Shown in pieces: positions 23,364-36,599 of a DNA stretch of 64,000 bases (positions are counted from its first letter, which is position 1; each line of letters begins with the position of its first letter). This stretch comes from Nilaparvata lugens (taxonomy: Eukaryota > Arthropoda > Insecta > Hemiptera > Delphacidae), in contig NC_052509.1 in assembly GCF_014356525.2 (NCBI RefSeq), forward strand, positions 35,460,001-35,524,000, in the 5' to 3' direction. A model generated the notes under the pieces. The model had not been told where the DNA came from and did no database searches. It was given only the letters and a program-made list of their open reading frames with translations. Both the position numbers and the translations under genes were made by a program.

Positions 23364-24360
23364 TGTAAAGGTGTGCGAGCCTCGGTCCTTTGAATGGGTC
23401 TGTTACCCATCCAGAGGGACAAATTAAAACGTTTTTCGGTAATCAGTAATTTTGATTTAGTATAAAAGTCCGAATTAGATAGAATCAGTAGATGTAATAT
23501 TAAGAAGTTAATTGTGTGCGTGAATTTAAGTAGTGTAGTAAGTTTCATAACGTCTGAGTTCATTGAGTTTTTGATTATGTGTTCTCAAAAGTAAAGTTTA
23601 GATATTTAATTGTTGAAATGGTGAGTGCCAAACTCTTGTTGTTTTCGTATTATAGATCAAAATTTAGTACATAGAATGACTGAGGCCCGAATTTAGTTGC
23701 AGCAAGTTAGCAGGTTCCTAAAATGTATAGATTGAAATTGAATATATGGTACCTTCTTTTTCTGAATCAGTTACTGAGTAACTCTGTTTGAAAATTTGAC
23801 ATGATTTATATTAATTCATTAATGAATTCAATAAACCTGACATTAAATTTTAAAAGTACTTTTTTCAATGAAGTTCCTGACTCGTAGTTGCTAGTTGCTA
23901 ATAGGTGACAATCAAATAATTATGATTATCTGTGCATTTGGATGAACAAATTCACTATAAGCTCCCAACCAATCAAGGATTCAAATACCGGTAGATGATT
24001 TGATAGCAGTAAACTTTAGCAAATAATATAGAAGAGAAGAAACACCCCCCTCCGTTTACACTAAGCTTAATTTATCATCTACCTAGGTCTCTATCTAGGG
24101 CAACCAAACTGAACATTGACAAAACGCTGATCTGACCAATAATCACCTATGGCTATTTTGATATTTCAAAAAATATGTATTTACTTGATAATGGAACCTT
24201 AAAATAATATAAGAAATTACTCATACTATGTATATGATTGATGCAGTAGCCTACTGTATGGCATGTATGTTTTATGTTCTATGTTTTGATTTTATTTTTG
24301 ACGATACACTGTTTGATACAATTAACTTTTTGTACAACAATGTGTAAATAAAGAATTTGA
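23364..24360. other. Non-coding stretch
   Basis: AT-rich with no supported gene. The last 60 bases (from about 24300) look like the 3' untranslated end of a LINE, with AATAAAGAATTTGATTTGAT. Confidence 0.45.
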
Positions 24361-24364
24361 TTTG

Positions 24365-24520
24365 ATCTGATGAAGTGGAGGATGATCTCCGAAAGATGGG
24401 GATAAGAGCATGGAGACGAAATGCATGTGACCGTGATGTGTAGAGGGCTCTGTGCGAGAGGCTAAAGCTCACATCGAGCTGTAAAGCCAGAGGAAGAAGA
24501 AGAAGAAGAAGAAGAAGAAT
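24365..24520 (+). pseudogene. LINE ORF2 C-terminal fragment and (GAA)n tail
   Basis: The frame reads DEVEDDLRKMGIRAWRRNAC, then DRDV, an in-frame TAG and RALCERLKL. This is the typical C-terminus of RTE-like or related LINE ORF2 proteins. It runs into a (GAA)n microsatellite at about 24490-24518, probably the element's tail. Confidence 0.6.
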
Positions 24521-25006
24521 TTATCATTAGTACCACTAGAGTAAATGAGCCTACAGTTGAACAATAATATAAAAACATCCCACAATAATATCTAGATATT
24601 TACAACCAGAATAAAAAAAGACTTCGAAATTCATCAGTCTTTCAATGTTACGGGAAGCAATACTAAGAAAATGAAAATATATTAGTTTGTTCAACAGTTT
24701 AACAAAGACATAGACAGTTTAATATATACTACAGTTTACAATTGCTTGTGAATAGCTCGTCAAAAAACAATGTTTTGAAATACTATTGTTCACGTAGACC
24801 TTTCTGCCAGAAGGGCGTTGGCGGTTGTGCGAGCATCAAACAGGTAGGAATCTACAAAAAATTGACACCCTGGCTCAATAGAGCAACTTAGTTCAAAGGT
24901 AGTTTACAAATAATAGCTGTGACGAATAGGCAATTCATTCTTTTTAAACAGTCAGCTCATTTGTCCGTTGCAGTTGAGATCGGTTTCGCATGTCAACATA
25001 CAATAA

Positions 25007-25736
25007 TCTATATATATAAAAGTGAAATGGCACCCACTCACTGACTGACTCACTCACTCACTCACTCACTCACTCACTCACTCACTCACTCACTCACTCA
25101 CTCACTCACTCACTCGCAGAACTAAAAATCTACCGGACCAAAAACGTTCAAATTTGTTAGGTATGTTCAGTTGGCCCTTTAGAGGCGCACTAAGAAATCT
25201 TTTGGCAATATTTTAACTCTAAGGGTTGTTTTTAAGGGTTTAAAGTTTGTCTTTTAGAATGTATATTGTTCTTCTCCCAATCTCTTAATTATAATTGAAA
25301 TTTCCATATCATATGTTACTATAGAACTATAATCTAGATAGAGTACCTACCTCTTCGAAACAGTTGTTAACTGGCAACTAAATTAATAATTTTGTCAGGT
25401 TGGCATTAAGTTGAGTTGACTTTGTTAGGTTGGCATCAAGTTGAAGATTTAAATGCATTTATCGCGGAGAAATTGATTGGGCACTGCTACTTCAATCCTG
25501 GGAATATCATATTACTAGCCGTCAGGCTCGCTTCGCTCGCCATATCCGTTTAGCCAGACGTTTAGTCTGGACCCCCGGCTGGATTATCCTAACATATGAT
25601 AAAAACGCTCAAATGAAAAATGCAGGCGAGCGAAGCGAGCCTACTGATCTCATTCTTGGACGATCCAGTCGGGGGTCCAGGGGGCGGAGCCCCCTGGCTA
25701 GACGGATATGGCGAGCGAAGCGAGCCTGATGGCTAG
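25007..25736 (+). mobile_element. Helitron, non-autonomous
   Basis: Starts TCTATATATATAAAAGTG and ends CTAG, with flanking A on the left and T on the right, as expected for Helitron insertion between A and T. The end is preceded by GC-rich palindromes (GGGGGCGGAGCCCCC at about 25679-25694, GCGAGCGAAGCGAGC at about 25711-25725), the usual terminal hairpin. The 5' part includes a (CACT)n microsatellite at about 25049-25115. An inverted copy of the 3' end (ACTAGCCGTCAGGCTCGC, about 25516) lies inside, so two ends may be nested. Confidence 0.8.
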
Positions 25737-26109
25737 TATGATATAAAGCTTAAATTTCGTATTAGGTGAATAAAACAATATTCTTAGACTCAGTATGAGA
25801 AGCAGAAGGTGATTTGATTAAAAAATCAAATATCTCAAATTCCAAATCAAATCTATAAACTGCATGAGTATAACGACAACACAGCTGCACACAATAATTG
25901 TGTTTGCAATGTTCTATTCTATCTAGTACAATTTGTATGGTCGAAACAATTTTTTCGCCCCACTTGGATGTAATGAGCTGGTTTACGTGCGTCATATGGA
26001 GGCCGAAAGTGATTGTTTTCTGACCAGGCCGGTAAAATTTTTACGGCCCTAGGGCTGTAAAATAACCTTGAAATCAGCTGATTCTGATTTGTTGTGAACG
26101 TGTTTACAA

Positions 26110-26690
26110 AATAGTTTATGAAACGGAATCAGTTTATGCTTCTAGAATTGAATAAAGTATTTTGCAATAAGATACTATCATTTTATTTGGATGAATGAAA
26201 TACAAATGAGATATTATAAACTATTCAAATTCAATTTTCAGAGTATAATAGAATCTAACCTCAAACCTCCTAGTAGGCTACTGCGTTTATCACGGAACAT
26301 GGTGGATAAACGGAATCATTTTATGCTTCTAGAATTGAATAAAGTATTCTGCAATAATATACTATCATTTTATTTGGATGAATAAAATACAGATAAGATA
26401 TATATTCAAACTATTCAAATAATTCGATTTTCAGAGTAGGATAGAACTTCTAACCTAAACTTCTGTTGACATTCAGATTGGACAAATTTCAAGTGTGCTA
26501 AAACAGCTGATCAAAAACTTTTTATTATTTGTGTTTATCATTCAATAATTAAAACATTTATAATAATATCATCTTATTGTCATTTGGAAGAATAAAAATT
26601 ATAAACTCAACCTCTTACATAATTGAACATAATCCATAATCTTTTGGGTTATTTAGACAAATCAGAATAAAAAATAAAAATACTTGGACA
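26110..26690. repeat. Direct repeat, two copies plus a diverged third
   Basis: About 26117-26275 and 26305-26460 share GCTTCTAGAATTGAATAAAGTATT and the following 110 bases. A diverged relative follows at about 26460-26690. The same repeat occurs in reverse orientation at about 59870-60065, right of the Polinton. No coding potential. Confidence 0.7.
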
Positions 26691-26778
26691 ATTTCCTGAT
26701 ATTCAGATTACCTCAGATTTGCTAGAGCTATGACCTTCCACTTTTGCTTTCGAAAGTGCTTATAATAGACAATATTAT

Positions 26779-26784
<6 letters not shown>

Positions 26785-26825
<41 letters not shown>

Positions 26826-26851
26826 ATATATTATATATATATATATATATT
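26785..26851. repeat. (TA)n microsatellite
   Basis: Almost pure AT dinucleotide repeat. The open frame through it is an artefact of the repeat. Confidence 0.95.
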
Positions 26852-27039
26852 GTTTATTTTTCTGTGTGGCGAAAAATAACGTTCTCACCATGGGCAAAAA
26901 TGTTTTTCCGGCTCTCAATCTTTTCTAGTCCTCGGCCTACGGCCTCGGACTTGAAAACCGATTTCGAGCCAGAAAAGTCTCATTTTCGGCCCTAGGTGCG
27001 AAATATACTATATATTGTAGTTCTGACTTTTCAATATAT

Positions 27040-29560
27040 TGGTTGAATACATGAGAAAATTCCAGAGCCAAATCTTTGATGCAAAATTTCCTTGTGCTAG
27101 ATACAAAGTGGCCCAAAAACCTTGTATTTTCAATTAGTTTTCCAGTTTTCAGTTATTTCCGCCAAATTCTGTAATCGAACAGAAAAAATTTCTCTTGCCT
27201 ATTATTTAGATTACAAAATTCCTAATAGAATTAGATTATTCAGAACGTACTGTCTTTAATGAGTACTGAGTTACAATTTTTCAAAAATAAGTAAAGTTTT
27301 AAGAAAAAATGAATTTTGATGAATTCTCATTTTTTCATCCGATTTCTACCATTTAAATTTATAATTCAAAATTCCTTTGGGCGTAAATTTGTGCTCTACA
27401 ATTTGAGACAAGGTAGAGCGCTCTTTCTCATATAGATTTTCAGGTACACCTGATAACAATGCTCCTTGTATTTTGGAAAATACCTTTTTTTTAGCTTCAA
27501 TCATCACCAGCAACTCCATAATCTTGTCATAACATTAAGCACCATCATATAAGTTCATTGGATCATGTTCTATAAGAATGAACCGTTAGATGCACGGAGA
27601 GGCGCGCATATAAGGACACCTCAAGGATCAAAATTTCAAACACTCACCACTTTTGACACAATGATCGGATCTCATCGTACTACAGCTCATTCTTCTCGGC
27701 TTGCCAAGGCGGTTCAAAATCATGCATCATACGAAAAATTCGATCGTAAAATAGAAAATTCATCCTTGAGTTTAACCAGTAATTCAATTCACAAAAAAAT
27801 GACCAATTTCCATATTCGAAGCTGTGTACCGTATCTTGTGAAATACTCTGGATAAAATTTCAAAATCTAGTGAGGATGTGGAAAAGTATATCCTCTTCCC
27901 ACTACAATGGAGAATACTTTTGATTTCAGTATCATCAGAAAGTTACAGCCGATTTTTAAAATGGCGATTCTAGTTTTTCATTTTTTTCGCGATTTTTCTG
28001 TTAATCAAGAGTCTCTAAAATGAGAAACATCATAGAAGCTCAAATTGTAGACAATTCCATTCTCTACGAGCTCAGTTGCCAAAAATGCATCTTGAATCAC
28101 TGTTTCCTGGACCGTTAATACTAGGGAAAGTATATTTGATTTCATGATTTTTCAACAATCTAATCTTACACTAGGATCTTATTCTCCCATAAATCGTTCT
28201 CAGCAACTAGAAGAGGAGATTGTGTTCTAAAATTCAAGATCAAGTATTTTCTATCATTTATCTGGATATAGAATTTGGCCTTTTTTTGTGAACTGGAAAA
28301 TGAACCAGACATTTTAGGTATATTTGAGCCATTCTGTATCTTGCACAAGGAAATCTTGCATGAAAAAATTGGACTTCTCTTATGTATCCAAATTGAGAAT
28401 TCAGATCTACAATATAAAATGCAAGCACACCCCTTTTTGATGTCTATAGTGACTGAACTATAGTAACTGTAGTTTTTTCAAACTATCGGGGCGATCCGCG
28501 CCTGTCACCACCTTCTATAGAAGATAGATGTGATTCACGTTATAACATTAGGGCCTATATTAGTCCAGTCAATTTAGACAGGATAAAAAGCAATATCTTA
28601 TATTCATTGTAGTTCTGATTTGTTACGGTTTGTATGCATAAGTCCAGAACCAATTTTTGCATACAAAATTTCCTTGTACAGAGTGGCCCAAATACCTAAT
28701 ATGTCTGGTTCATTTTCCAGTTCTGAGCTGTTACCATCAAATCCAGTCATAGGACAAAAAAATACTCTCTCTGCTTTTTTACTGTATATAAAATTCAGAA
28801 TAGAATGAAATCATTCAGATACCTCTCTAACTTCAATCAGCTCTATCGTACAGTTTTTCCAAAACGAGTAGAGTTTCATGGAAGAATCAATTTTGATAAA
28901 TTTTATAGTATTTAATCAACAATATCTTCCGATTGTCACAATTCAAAAATGTATAATTCAACATCCTACTACGCGTAATTTTGTGCTCTACAATCTGAGA
29001 ACAGCAGGTAGAGCGCTCTATCTCAAAGATTTTCAGGACACCTCAAGGATCGAAATTTCATTCATAACTTTTGATACAATGTTCGGATCTTCTCATACAC
29101 TCTTTCTTTTCGGCTTGTCAAGGCAGTTGGAAATCATATACCATGAGTCAAGTTCGTAAGAGAAATGGGAATTTTTTTGTTGAGTGTACACTGTACCTCA
29201 ACCCATATTCCATACACAAAATAATGAAAATTTATTTATTTGTATGCTCCATATCTTATGGAATAATTCAGATATAAAATCAAAATCTAGTCAAAGATGT
29301 GAGGAATTTCCTCCTCTTCTCACTCCAATCAACAATACCATTAGAAAGTTACAACTTTCTAAAGATTAAAAAAGTGATGATTGCAGTATTACCATTTTTT
29401 CGCAATTCCACTGTTAATCAAGAGTCTCTAAAACGAGGCTCATACATCATAGAAACTCATGATTGGTTCTAAATTTTATCCTATAGGAGCTCAGTTGCCT
29501 TAAATATTTATCTTCAACTACTGTTTTCTATCTTAGAACTACCGAGATCGTGAATATGAG
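27040..29560. repeat. Diverged large direct repeat, period about 1.44 kb
   Basis: Several blocks recur in the same order: the AAATTTCCTTGTGC/ACAG...GTGGCCC block at about 27088 and 28664, the AGGACACCTCAAGGATCAAAATTTCA block at about 27613 and 29037, and the TCTAGTCAAAGATGTG-like block at about 27868 and 29288. An inverted fragment occurs near 28200-28370. It appears to be an old non-coding tandem duplication; no frame has a family signature. Confidence 0.65.
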
Positions 29561-30750
29561 GAGAATATCTTCAATCTCTTGATGTTTGCAAGTGATTGAA
29601 TCGTACCATGCGTCCAAGTATGTCCAAAGCAGAGTGAACTATGAATGAAAATGATAAAATCAACAGCATTTTTGCATCGAATTTTATTAACAGATTCAGC
29701 CACAAAGTTTCTTCTAAAAGTTCATGAAGATTATTCCAAAATCGATTTACAATTTTAGCTTTGCTCTTTATTGCTTTACTTATAATTTTGTATTATATCA
29801 AGCAAAGGAAATACATTTATGACAAAAATACTCATAATAACAGGGGTAGGTAAATCTTTTTAGAGTTAAATCTTTTAAAGCAAAATCTTTTTATATCAAT
29901 CAATTTCCTCCTTATCATAATATACAATGAAACTGGATATTATTTTACTGAATGCTAAAAAGATAGTGGCTCTTATAAGTTTATAATGAGAGAAATTCAT
30001 TGAATTTTCAAATTAATCCCTCTTCCACAATCTCCTGCTCATCGGCTTGCCTACCGGCATTTATAGTTGATAGGTATGCGAAATTAGAACTTTCCACTGG
30101 GTACAGTCCATGAAAAAGGTTAACAATCTTTGGCTATTCAATGAAAAAAAGTAACTGAAACAATATTATTGTTAATGAGCAGCTGACATAATTTTTATAA
30201 TCATTTTAGAACAATAATAGAAGAATATAATACTGCATTACACAGCACCTCAAGAACATGTCATAATTAAAATTATTCCAATTCCTCAATTTTCAAGTTC
30301 AAAATCACAATTGTTGATTGAATTAGATAGATTTAAATTTTTTCAATTATTAAATTGGAGTACATAATGTAATAAAGTTTGGATTATGCTACATTTTTAT
30401 AAAGGACAATACTTTATCTGACCACTGATTCACTTCTTATTGTTTTCTTGTTTGTGTTGATTACAAATAAAAATTAATCTACTTTGTCATTGGAGACCAG
30501 CACTCACGCGATCTGGAGAGTCGAGAGTAGCAAGTGATTAGAATAAGAATAAAGCATGCCCAGTCTATGTATTATTAGCAAAACAATAACATGCAGCCTC
30601 AAGGGTCAAGATGCTGCCAGCATGTTGTTTTGCTGGGGGAAGAGAGTGGTGTAAACTGGTTTGTTTGAGAGGGAAGTGTAGGATGCCAATGACTCCTCCC
30701 CACTACGTGCCCCTACTACAACACTAATCCAGCTCAGACAGAAATCGTAA
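29561..30750. other. Non-coding stretch
   Basis: AT-rich, without a supportable feature. Confidence 0.5.
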
Positions 30751-30754
30751 TTGT

Positions 30755-30868
30755 GCAACTAGTGCGCAAAGTGACAGTTTGCTGCATCGAAGAAACGTTT
30801 ACGCCCGAGCCGTAGGCGAGGGCGGAATGGTTTCTTGAGTGCAGCAAACGAACTTTGCGCACGTATTT
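30755..30868. repeat. Foldback repeat with GTGCGCAAAGT ends
   Basis: GTGCGCAAAGTGACAGTTTGCTGCA near 30769 is mirrored by TGCAGCAAACGAACTTTGCGCAC near 30840-30864, with GAAGAAAC/GTTTCTT and a GC-rich centre between. A half copy (CACTTTGCGCACTAGTGCGGAAAAGTG) lies near 31192. Probably a small MITE. Confidence 0.7.
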
Positions 30869-31382
30869 CACATTAAATTTTTCCTACAGTTACCATTGAA
30901 TATGAAAAGTGGGTAATTATGGGTAAATTGCCTGAATAATGTAGTAGTGTTTGAATAGCGGGGGGCAGCTGTGTGGTGTGTGCTGTGGTGGCACTGTGCT
31001 GTCGTTGTCCTTGGTTATAATATATAATGAATAATAATTAGCGCGTTGTGCTTCGTTGCACCTCTGCTCACTATAGCAGCCACAGCAGTCACTGTTACCA
31101 ACTTAATTTTGATTTTGCTGCACTGGTGCTCCATATAACCTACTAACTATTTTGCGTTGTCATGCTGCAAATCTGGAGTACGCAAAGTACTCACTTTGCG
31201 CACTAGTGCGGAAAAGTGATTCTTTGCAGCCTGCAATCAGTGCACAAATGGTCACTTTTCAGGGTATCTGTAGGAAAAGAACTAATTTCGGGATTCTGTC
31301 GACGAGAACAGACAGCTTCGAATCACTTTTCTGCTCTGATCACGTGACAACGGCAGAATAATCTTTCTGTGGATCAGACGCC

Positions 31383-34357
31383 ATGTTCTTTTTAACCTCA
31401 ATCTTTAATTGTTGGATGGTTTGTTTTGATATTGGTTGTCAGATTTCGGATTGCTACTATTATACTGTAAAATTAATTTGCAGTGGAAAATTGAGGTATA
31501 AAATATTTCTATTGGTTTCTTTATTCTTATAATTTTTACAAGAGAAATTGAAAATGGATTTACAACAGAAAGGCGTGAAATTTTTGAAGTTCAAAGTTTT
31601 GTACTTTCCAGACCTGCACAACGAATTACCTATTTGAAAAATAGAATATGGTTAGAAATTGCTGATGTAATAGAGGATTCAAGTAAGTACACTTAAATTT
31701 CTCATAATAAAGTAGGCTAGATTTACCGTACACAATTATTTGATATAAATTTTATGAGTAGCCTACTAGCATGTTTACAATTTTTATTCAGGTAGCCCAC
31801 TGTAGTAGGCCTTTAATAACCTAGTCTCTAGGTCTAAATTGCTATCTTTTTCATTTTTCAAGAGGTTAGAAGTTGACAAATAATTATTTATTTCTTTTTT
31901 TAATGTTTAATTTGTAGTATTTAATAATAATGTAAATCCTAGACTAGCTAGTTTGTGTATGGTAGAGAATTATTACAAGAAAGAGAGAAATCTAATCAAC
32001 TGATTAGATTTAAACTCATTCAAGATTGATTGATTAGATTAACATTAATTAGATTAGATTAGATTAGATTCAAAACATTATTCAACCAAGATAACATTTA
32101 GCATTTCATGCTAACAATCTTTTACACTTTCAGTAAGTTGGCCTAATCACAAAATACATTTTTTATAATGCAGCTAGTAGTTTTCACAAACAGATTTATT
32201 AAAAATAACATCATAATTTGACTTAGAAGTATTTCATTACATTCTAAGTCCTAAACTTCCATTATCCTTGTTGCACCTCAAAATATTGTAAACCCATAGT
32301 TTATCAATATAATAACAAAACTAACCTGACTATTAGAGCATTTACTTTGTCTTTGGTACCTATCTATGAATTAATCTTCTCTTAATTTATAATTTAAAAT
32401 CACTTGGAAACAATATTAAATAGATTGTTATAGTAATAACTTGATCAGAGTCAGTGTAATTGAATATTGAAAGACTGCCATTGGAAAAATATAAAATAGG
32501 TACTATTTTTCTGGTTGACCATTGCTACCAAACTCATTTAAAACTACAATAGTAATGTATTTGAAAAACTTATTCATGCTCTATTGATCAATATATTGCG
32601 TGATGCCAGGTATATCAATGTGAATAGTATAAATTAAAACAGGAGACACACAACATAGATTAAAAACACTGTAAAACTTACATTATAATCGGAAATTTTT
32701 AAGGAACTGTGTCCCCTTTCTCAACCGAGCAGAGAGTGTAATGTAAGTTTTTCAGTGTTTTTAATCTATCTATGTCGTGTGTCACCTGTTTTAATTTATA
32801 TTATAAAACTTTAAAGTGTTTTCTATGTGCTATGAATGTAAGTATATACTTATAGTATTTATATCTAATGTAAATAGTTTATTGAGACCCAGTTCACTTC
32901 TAATTTATTCAAAATCCAAACTATGTCTTATCATTGATGTTTAACTTCACATTATCTCCAAAATGAATATGCTGAAAGATTATGTTTCTTTTTTCAGGTA
33001 CCATTTACAAACAAAATATTGAAGAGAATGTGCTCAAAGGAAATGCATATGAATTCTTTTTTTTTGACCAGGATGGAACAATTCTTTGGAACCTATACTT
33101 AGAATAAGTTAGTTAGGTAAGATAAAATTCCACTCATTTTTTAAACTTTATATAGGCGATGTCATTTTATACAGTTTCCCATTTTTAAAAAGGTTTATCC
33201 ACTTCAATGTTTTATTATCGATTTGATGGTAGATATTCAAATAGTAAGATTTAACTATGGTACGTGACTAAAATAATAGAAAAACTGACTGAATTTTGAA
33301 ATCATTAATAGCTTACAGGAAATCTAAATATTTCGAAACTACCTGAAACCACATGAGATCAAGATGGACAGTTGAGAAGAGTGCTTAAAAAACAATGTAT
33401 TCACTTATCATTTTACAGGGAATAGAGTTATTAATAATATTTGGGATTCCTTCCATAAAGAAATAATTTATGTAACATTGTCTAATAATGTGATAACATT
33501 ACATCAATAATTTGATGTTAAAATTGTTTTTAAAACACTCTTCTCAACTGTCCATCTTGATCTTGAGTGGATGATGACTTTATAAATGACCATACATTAG
33601 AACTATGAATAGATGACTTCAAAAATTCACCCAGCAAGTGCTGGTAGAAAACACTGAATAATAGCTTTTAATGACAGTCATTCCACCTTTTAAAATTTAT
33701 GATTAAATTCATGGATGAAATACCCACATTGTTCTGAGAGAGATTTATGTATTTGCAGTTTGGTATTCATTTTCAAATCACTTAGTTCTACTTATAATGT
33801 TGTAGATAATCATCATTTCAGATTAAGCAATTAATTTATTGATTATTTCCATTTGTTTCATTAAACTTGTTTCTCTAAATGTAGAACTAAAAATTACTTT
33901 ATGCAGTACATTTTGGAAGAGTTAAGTAAACCAAACGGTCGAGAAGTAGGCCTACTGACCACAGAAATAAATAAATAATTGTTCATGGTATCCAAAAATA
34001 TATTGTTCACCAACAAGTTCTTTTGACCTAGGGGCACACTGATTAATCCCAATTCCTGCATGGAGATTTATTTATTCAATCATTCAGAATTACACAAAAC
34101 TAACAAATTGATGCTAATAATAATTCAACTGAATGTTGGTTTATTGGAATTTCTCATATAATATTACTTTGTCATTATTGGGGGGTTCCTTCCCAAGAAA
34201 TATAATTAAAAACTTATACAGATTACAATCAATTTCAGAATTCACTTTGCAAAGTTTTTTTTTTTATAATGAATAATAAATTATCTATAACTTTTTGATT
34301 TCAGGCCTAGTGATGTACCAGCCAGAAGTAGAGGATGACAAAGAAAATCAACTATGA
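31383..34357 (+). CDS. Candidate small spliced host gene with alternative last exons
   Basis: The core exon 31543-31682 is open (GFTTERREIFEV, then QRITYLKNRIWLEIADV) and bounded by an acceptor TTTTTACAAG and a donor AA|GTAAGTAC. It leaves phase 1. Two downstream acceptors both restore an open frame: 32998 (TTTTTTCAG|GT), giving YKQNIEENVLKGNAYEF and a stop at 33105-33107, and 34305 (TTTTGATTTCAG|GC), giving LVMYQPEVEDDKENQL and a stop at 34355-34357. AATAAA follows at 34573-34578. An upstream exon 31383-31495 with ATG fits in phase through a 47-base intron, which is unusually short, so the start is uncertain. I do not recognise the protein. An old retained exon set of a decayed gene is the main alternative. 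Confidence 0.4.
32627..32806. mobile_element. MITE with AAAACAGGAGACACA ends
   Basis: TAAATTAAAACAGGAGACACA (about 32630) is mirrored by GTGTGTCACCTGTTTTAATTTA (about 32778-32800), with the next block (AACATAGATTAAAAACACTG) also inverted. A half copy lies at 37893-38000. Confidence 0.8.
33357..33562. mobile_element. Foldback MITE, GATCAAGATGGACAGTTGAG ends
   Basis: About 206 bp: GATCAAGATGGACAGTTGAG at 33357 is mirrored by CTCAACTGTCCATCTTGATC ending at 33562. The arms extend inward roughly 40 bases with few mismatches. Confidence 0.8.
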
Positions 34358-36570
34358 ATAATATTCCATGGATATGATTCATGTATGATGTAGTAGCCTA
34401 CAGAAGAAAGAGATGGACTAATCTAAGAAATATATTCATTTTTTCAGTACATCTTGATGTGTTTATTTCATGTTATTCATAATAATATCTTCTTTTCTGA
34501 TCGCTCCTGCTAACTGCTTTAATTCAGGTAGTTTTGAAGAAAACAGAAATAGTTTGCGAGTGACATGAAATTAATAAAATATGTTTTAATTGTTTATACT
34601 TGAGGGATTTTTAAAACTATATTTAACCCAAAAGCATCGAACTCTTATTAACAACTTTATTGGTTCTGTATGTCTTCTGCTTTTTTGGAACTAATAAAAT
34701 TATTTAACATTGCTGACTGGCAAATGCTATAGGTAACACGTAGTTAAATAATAGACTTGAATTGGATATAAAATAGGGTATCACAATTATTATGTATTGT
34801 ATTAAGAATTAAGTAATAGTACTTATTTACTGCATTGAAGGGGTAATAATTCTTTGAATATGAAAAATAACTTAAGCAAAAGTTGAAAATATGATGTTCC
34901 AAGCCACATCAAATATAATCACTTTCAATTCTACCTTCTAGGCTATATTTCCAAGTTTTGATTAAAATTGATAAGCTTTTAGAACATTATAGTGAATAAG
35001 GAGTTTGAAAGGCTACTCTAATTCTAATTAATACCCTAATAAAGTATTAATTTTAATAGGGCAACTTTAATGGTTAATTGTAGAAAATAACTAGTAGGCC
35101 TACCCTAAAATATTCAAAATAAGCATGACCAGTTTCTAATTATGTCATTGTCAAGAGAGTCCTTATTGAAAATGTCGAAACTAATCATGTTTCATTTTGG
35201 AATATCACAAGGGTACTAGTTACCTTCTATAATTAATAAATATTCATCCATTTTAAAATAGGCTATGTGTTATTTAAAGTACCATAACAGAACTCGTTTA
35301 TTAAAGCAAGATATAGTTATCTCAACAATAATTATTAGAATTAGTTCGCCTGTTTGAATACACTTTGTACATGTCATATGTGTTAATCTATAATAATAAT
35401 TTCCAATATTCGTATAGCTTTTACTGGTGAGGAGTCCCTAATTGAACATTGCCTGAGAAGGCATATTGATTTAGGCAGTCAATTGGCCTCACGATTCTTA
35501 TACATGATTGTATATCAGCCGGGACCGTACCCATCCAATGATCAAAAAGGGGACTGCTAAAATAAAATTGCCTAAAAAACGTTTACAATATTGATATCCC
35601 TTGGTGTAATATAACCCGTAGATTCCAAAAATGCCAAAAGTAAAGCACTTATTTATTATTTATTTATTGATTTTTTTTCGATAGAGCTTCAATAGGCCTT
35701 TGAAGTTGAATACGGTACTCATAGTAGGTAGGCCTACCTATAAACGATGTGATTCAAAGAACATGCATTGACTCTGAAGGCAATTGATTCTAGTTAATAA
35801 AATAATTATAATAATATCTTATTAATAATGGAATGCTTCTAGTTAATAAAACAATATCTTATTAATAATGAAATACAATCAGTTACTTCAAATAATTTAC
35901 CCTTACAAATTTCAAGCATAGGAAATGAAAAGTTAACTCTTAGATTGACATGCCTATAAAGCATAGAATTTTGCATAATTATTGAAGTAACTAATAATTG
36001 TGGAAAAGTTATCTGAAAGCAATTAATTCACTTTATTGAATTAAATCTCCAATAATCATTTCAGAATTACCTTTTGGACAACCCAAAAAGTTCATTACCC
36101 ATAACACAAAGCAAAATTCATGTCAAAGAACTAGTTCTTTGAATGTTACTGTTTCTGCCCGCCTGGGTGTGCTGCAATCGATTCTGCTTCTGCCCGTTAC
36201 GAAAACACAGCTTAATCCAGCTCAGACAGAAATCGTCATTTGCGTATACAAGCGCTTTCTACCGGTATACGTTGATACATTAGGTGAAACAATAACCGGT
36301 AAGAATGTTCTCTCTGACTCCTTCTACTTTGTGGTACTAGCCAAGTTTCCATACTGTATACTGTATGTATACTGTGCCTCGACCACAGCCTCGACTTGAC
36401 AGTTGATATCAACTAATCAAAATTAAAGCAAAAACTCTCACGTCATCTATTGGCTACTCATTCAACTGAATTTGGCATCCATTTTGAAAGCGCAGATTTC
36501 AAACTGCTGAACACCTATAAAATATTGAACTACCGGTAGGCCTAGCCTACAGTATTCAAGGCTGTGCAAA
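34358..36570. other. Non-coding stretch
   Basis: AT-rich. Apart from AATAAA at 34573-34578, a likely polyadenylation signal for the exon ending at 34357, I see no gene or bounded repeat. Confidence 0.5.
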
Positions 36571-36599
36571 GGCTGAAAATAAACTTTTTACTCATGATA

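Noticed and set aside
25040..25120. (CACT)n array considered as a CRISPR-like repeat
   Set aside because: It is a plain four-base microsatellite without spacers, inside a Helitron in a eukaryotic genome.
31152..31361. Possible THAP zinc-finger fragment (ESLFCSDHV)
   Set aside because: Only one short block resembles a THAP domain; the C-x-x-C start and the AVPTIF-like end are missing and the frame crosses a foldback repeat.
36139..36399. 86-codon plus-strand open frame
   Set aside because: No promoter, splice context or family motif; surrounding sequence is non-coding.
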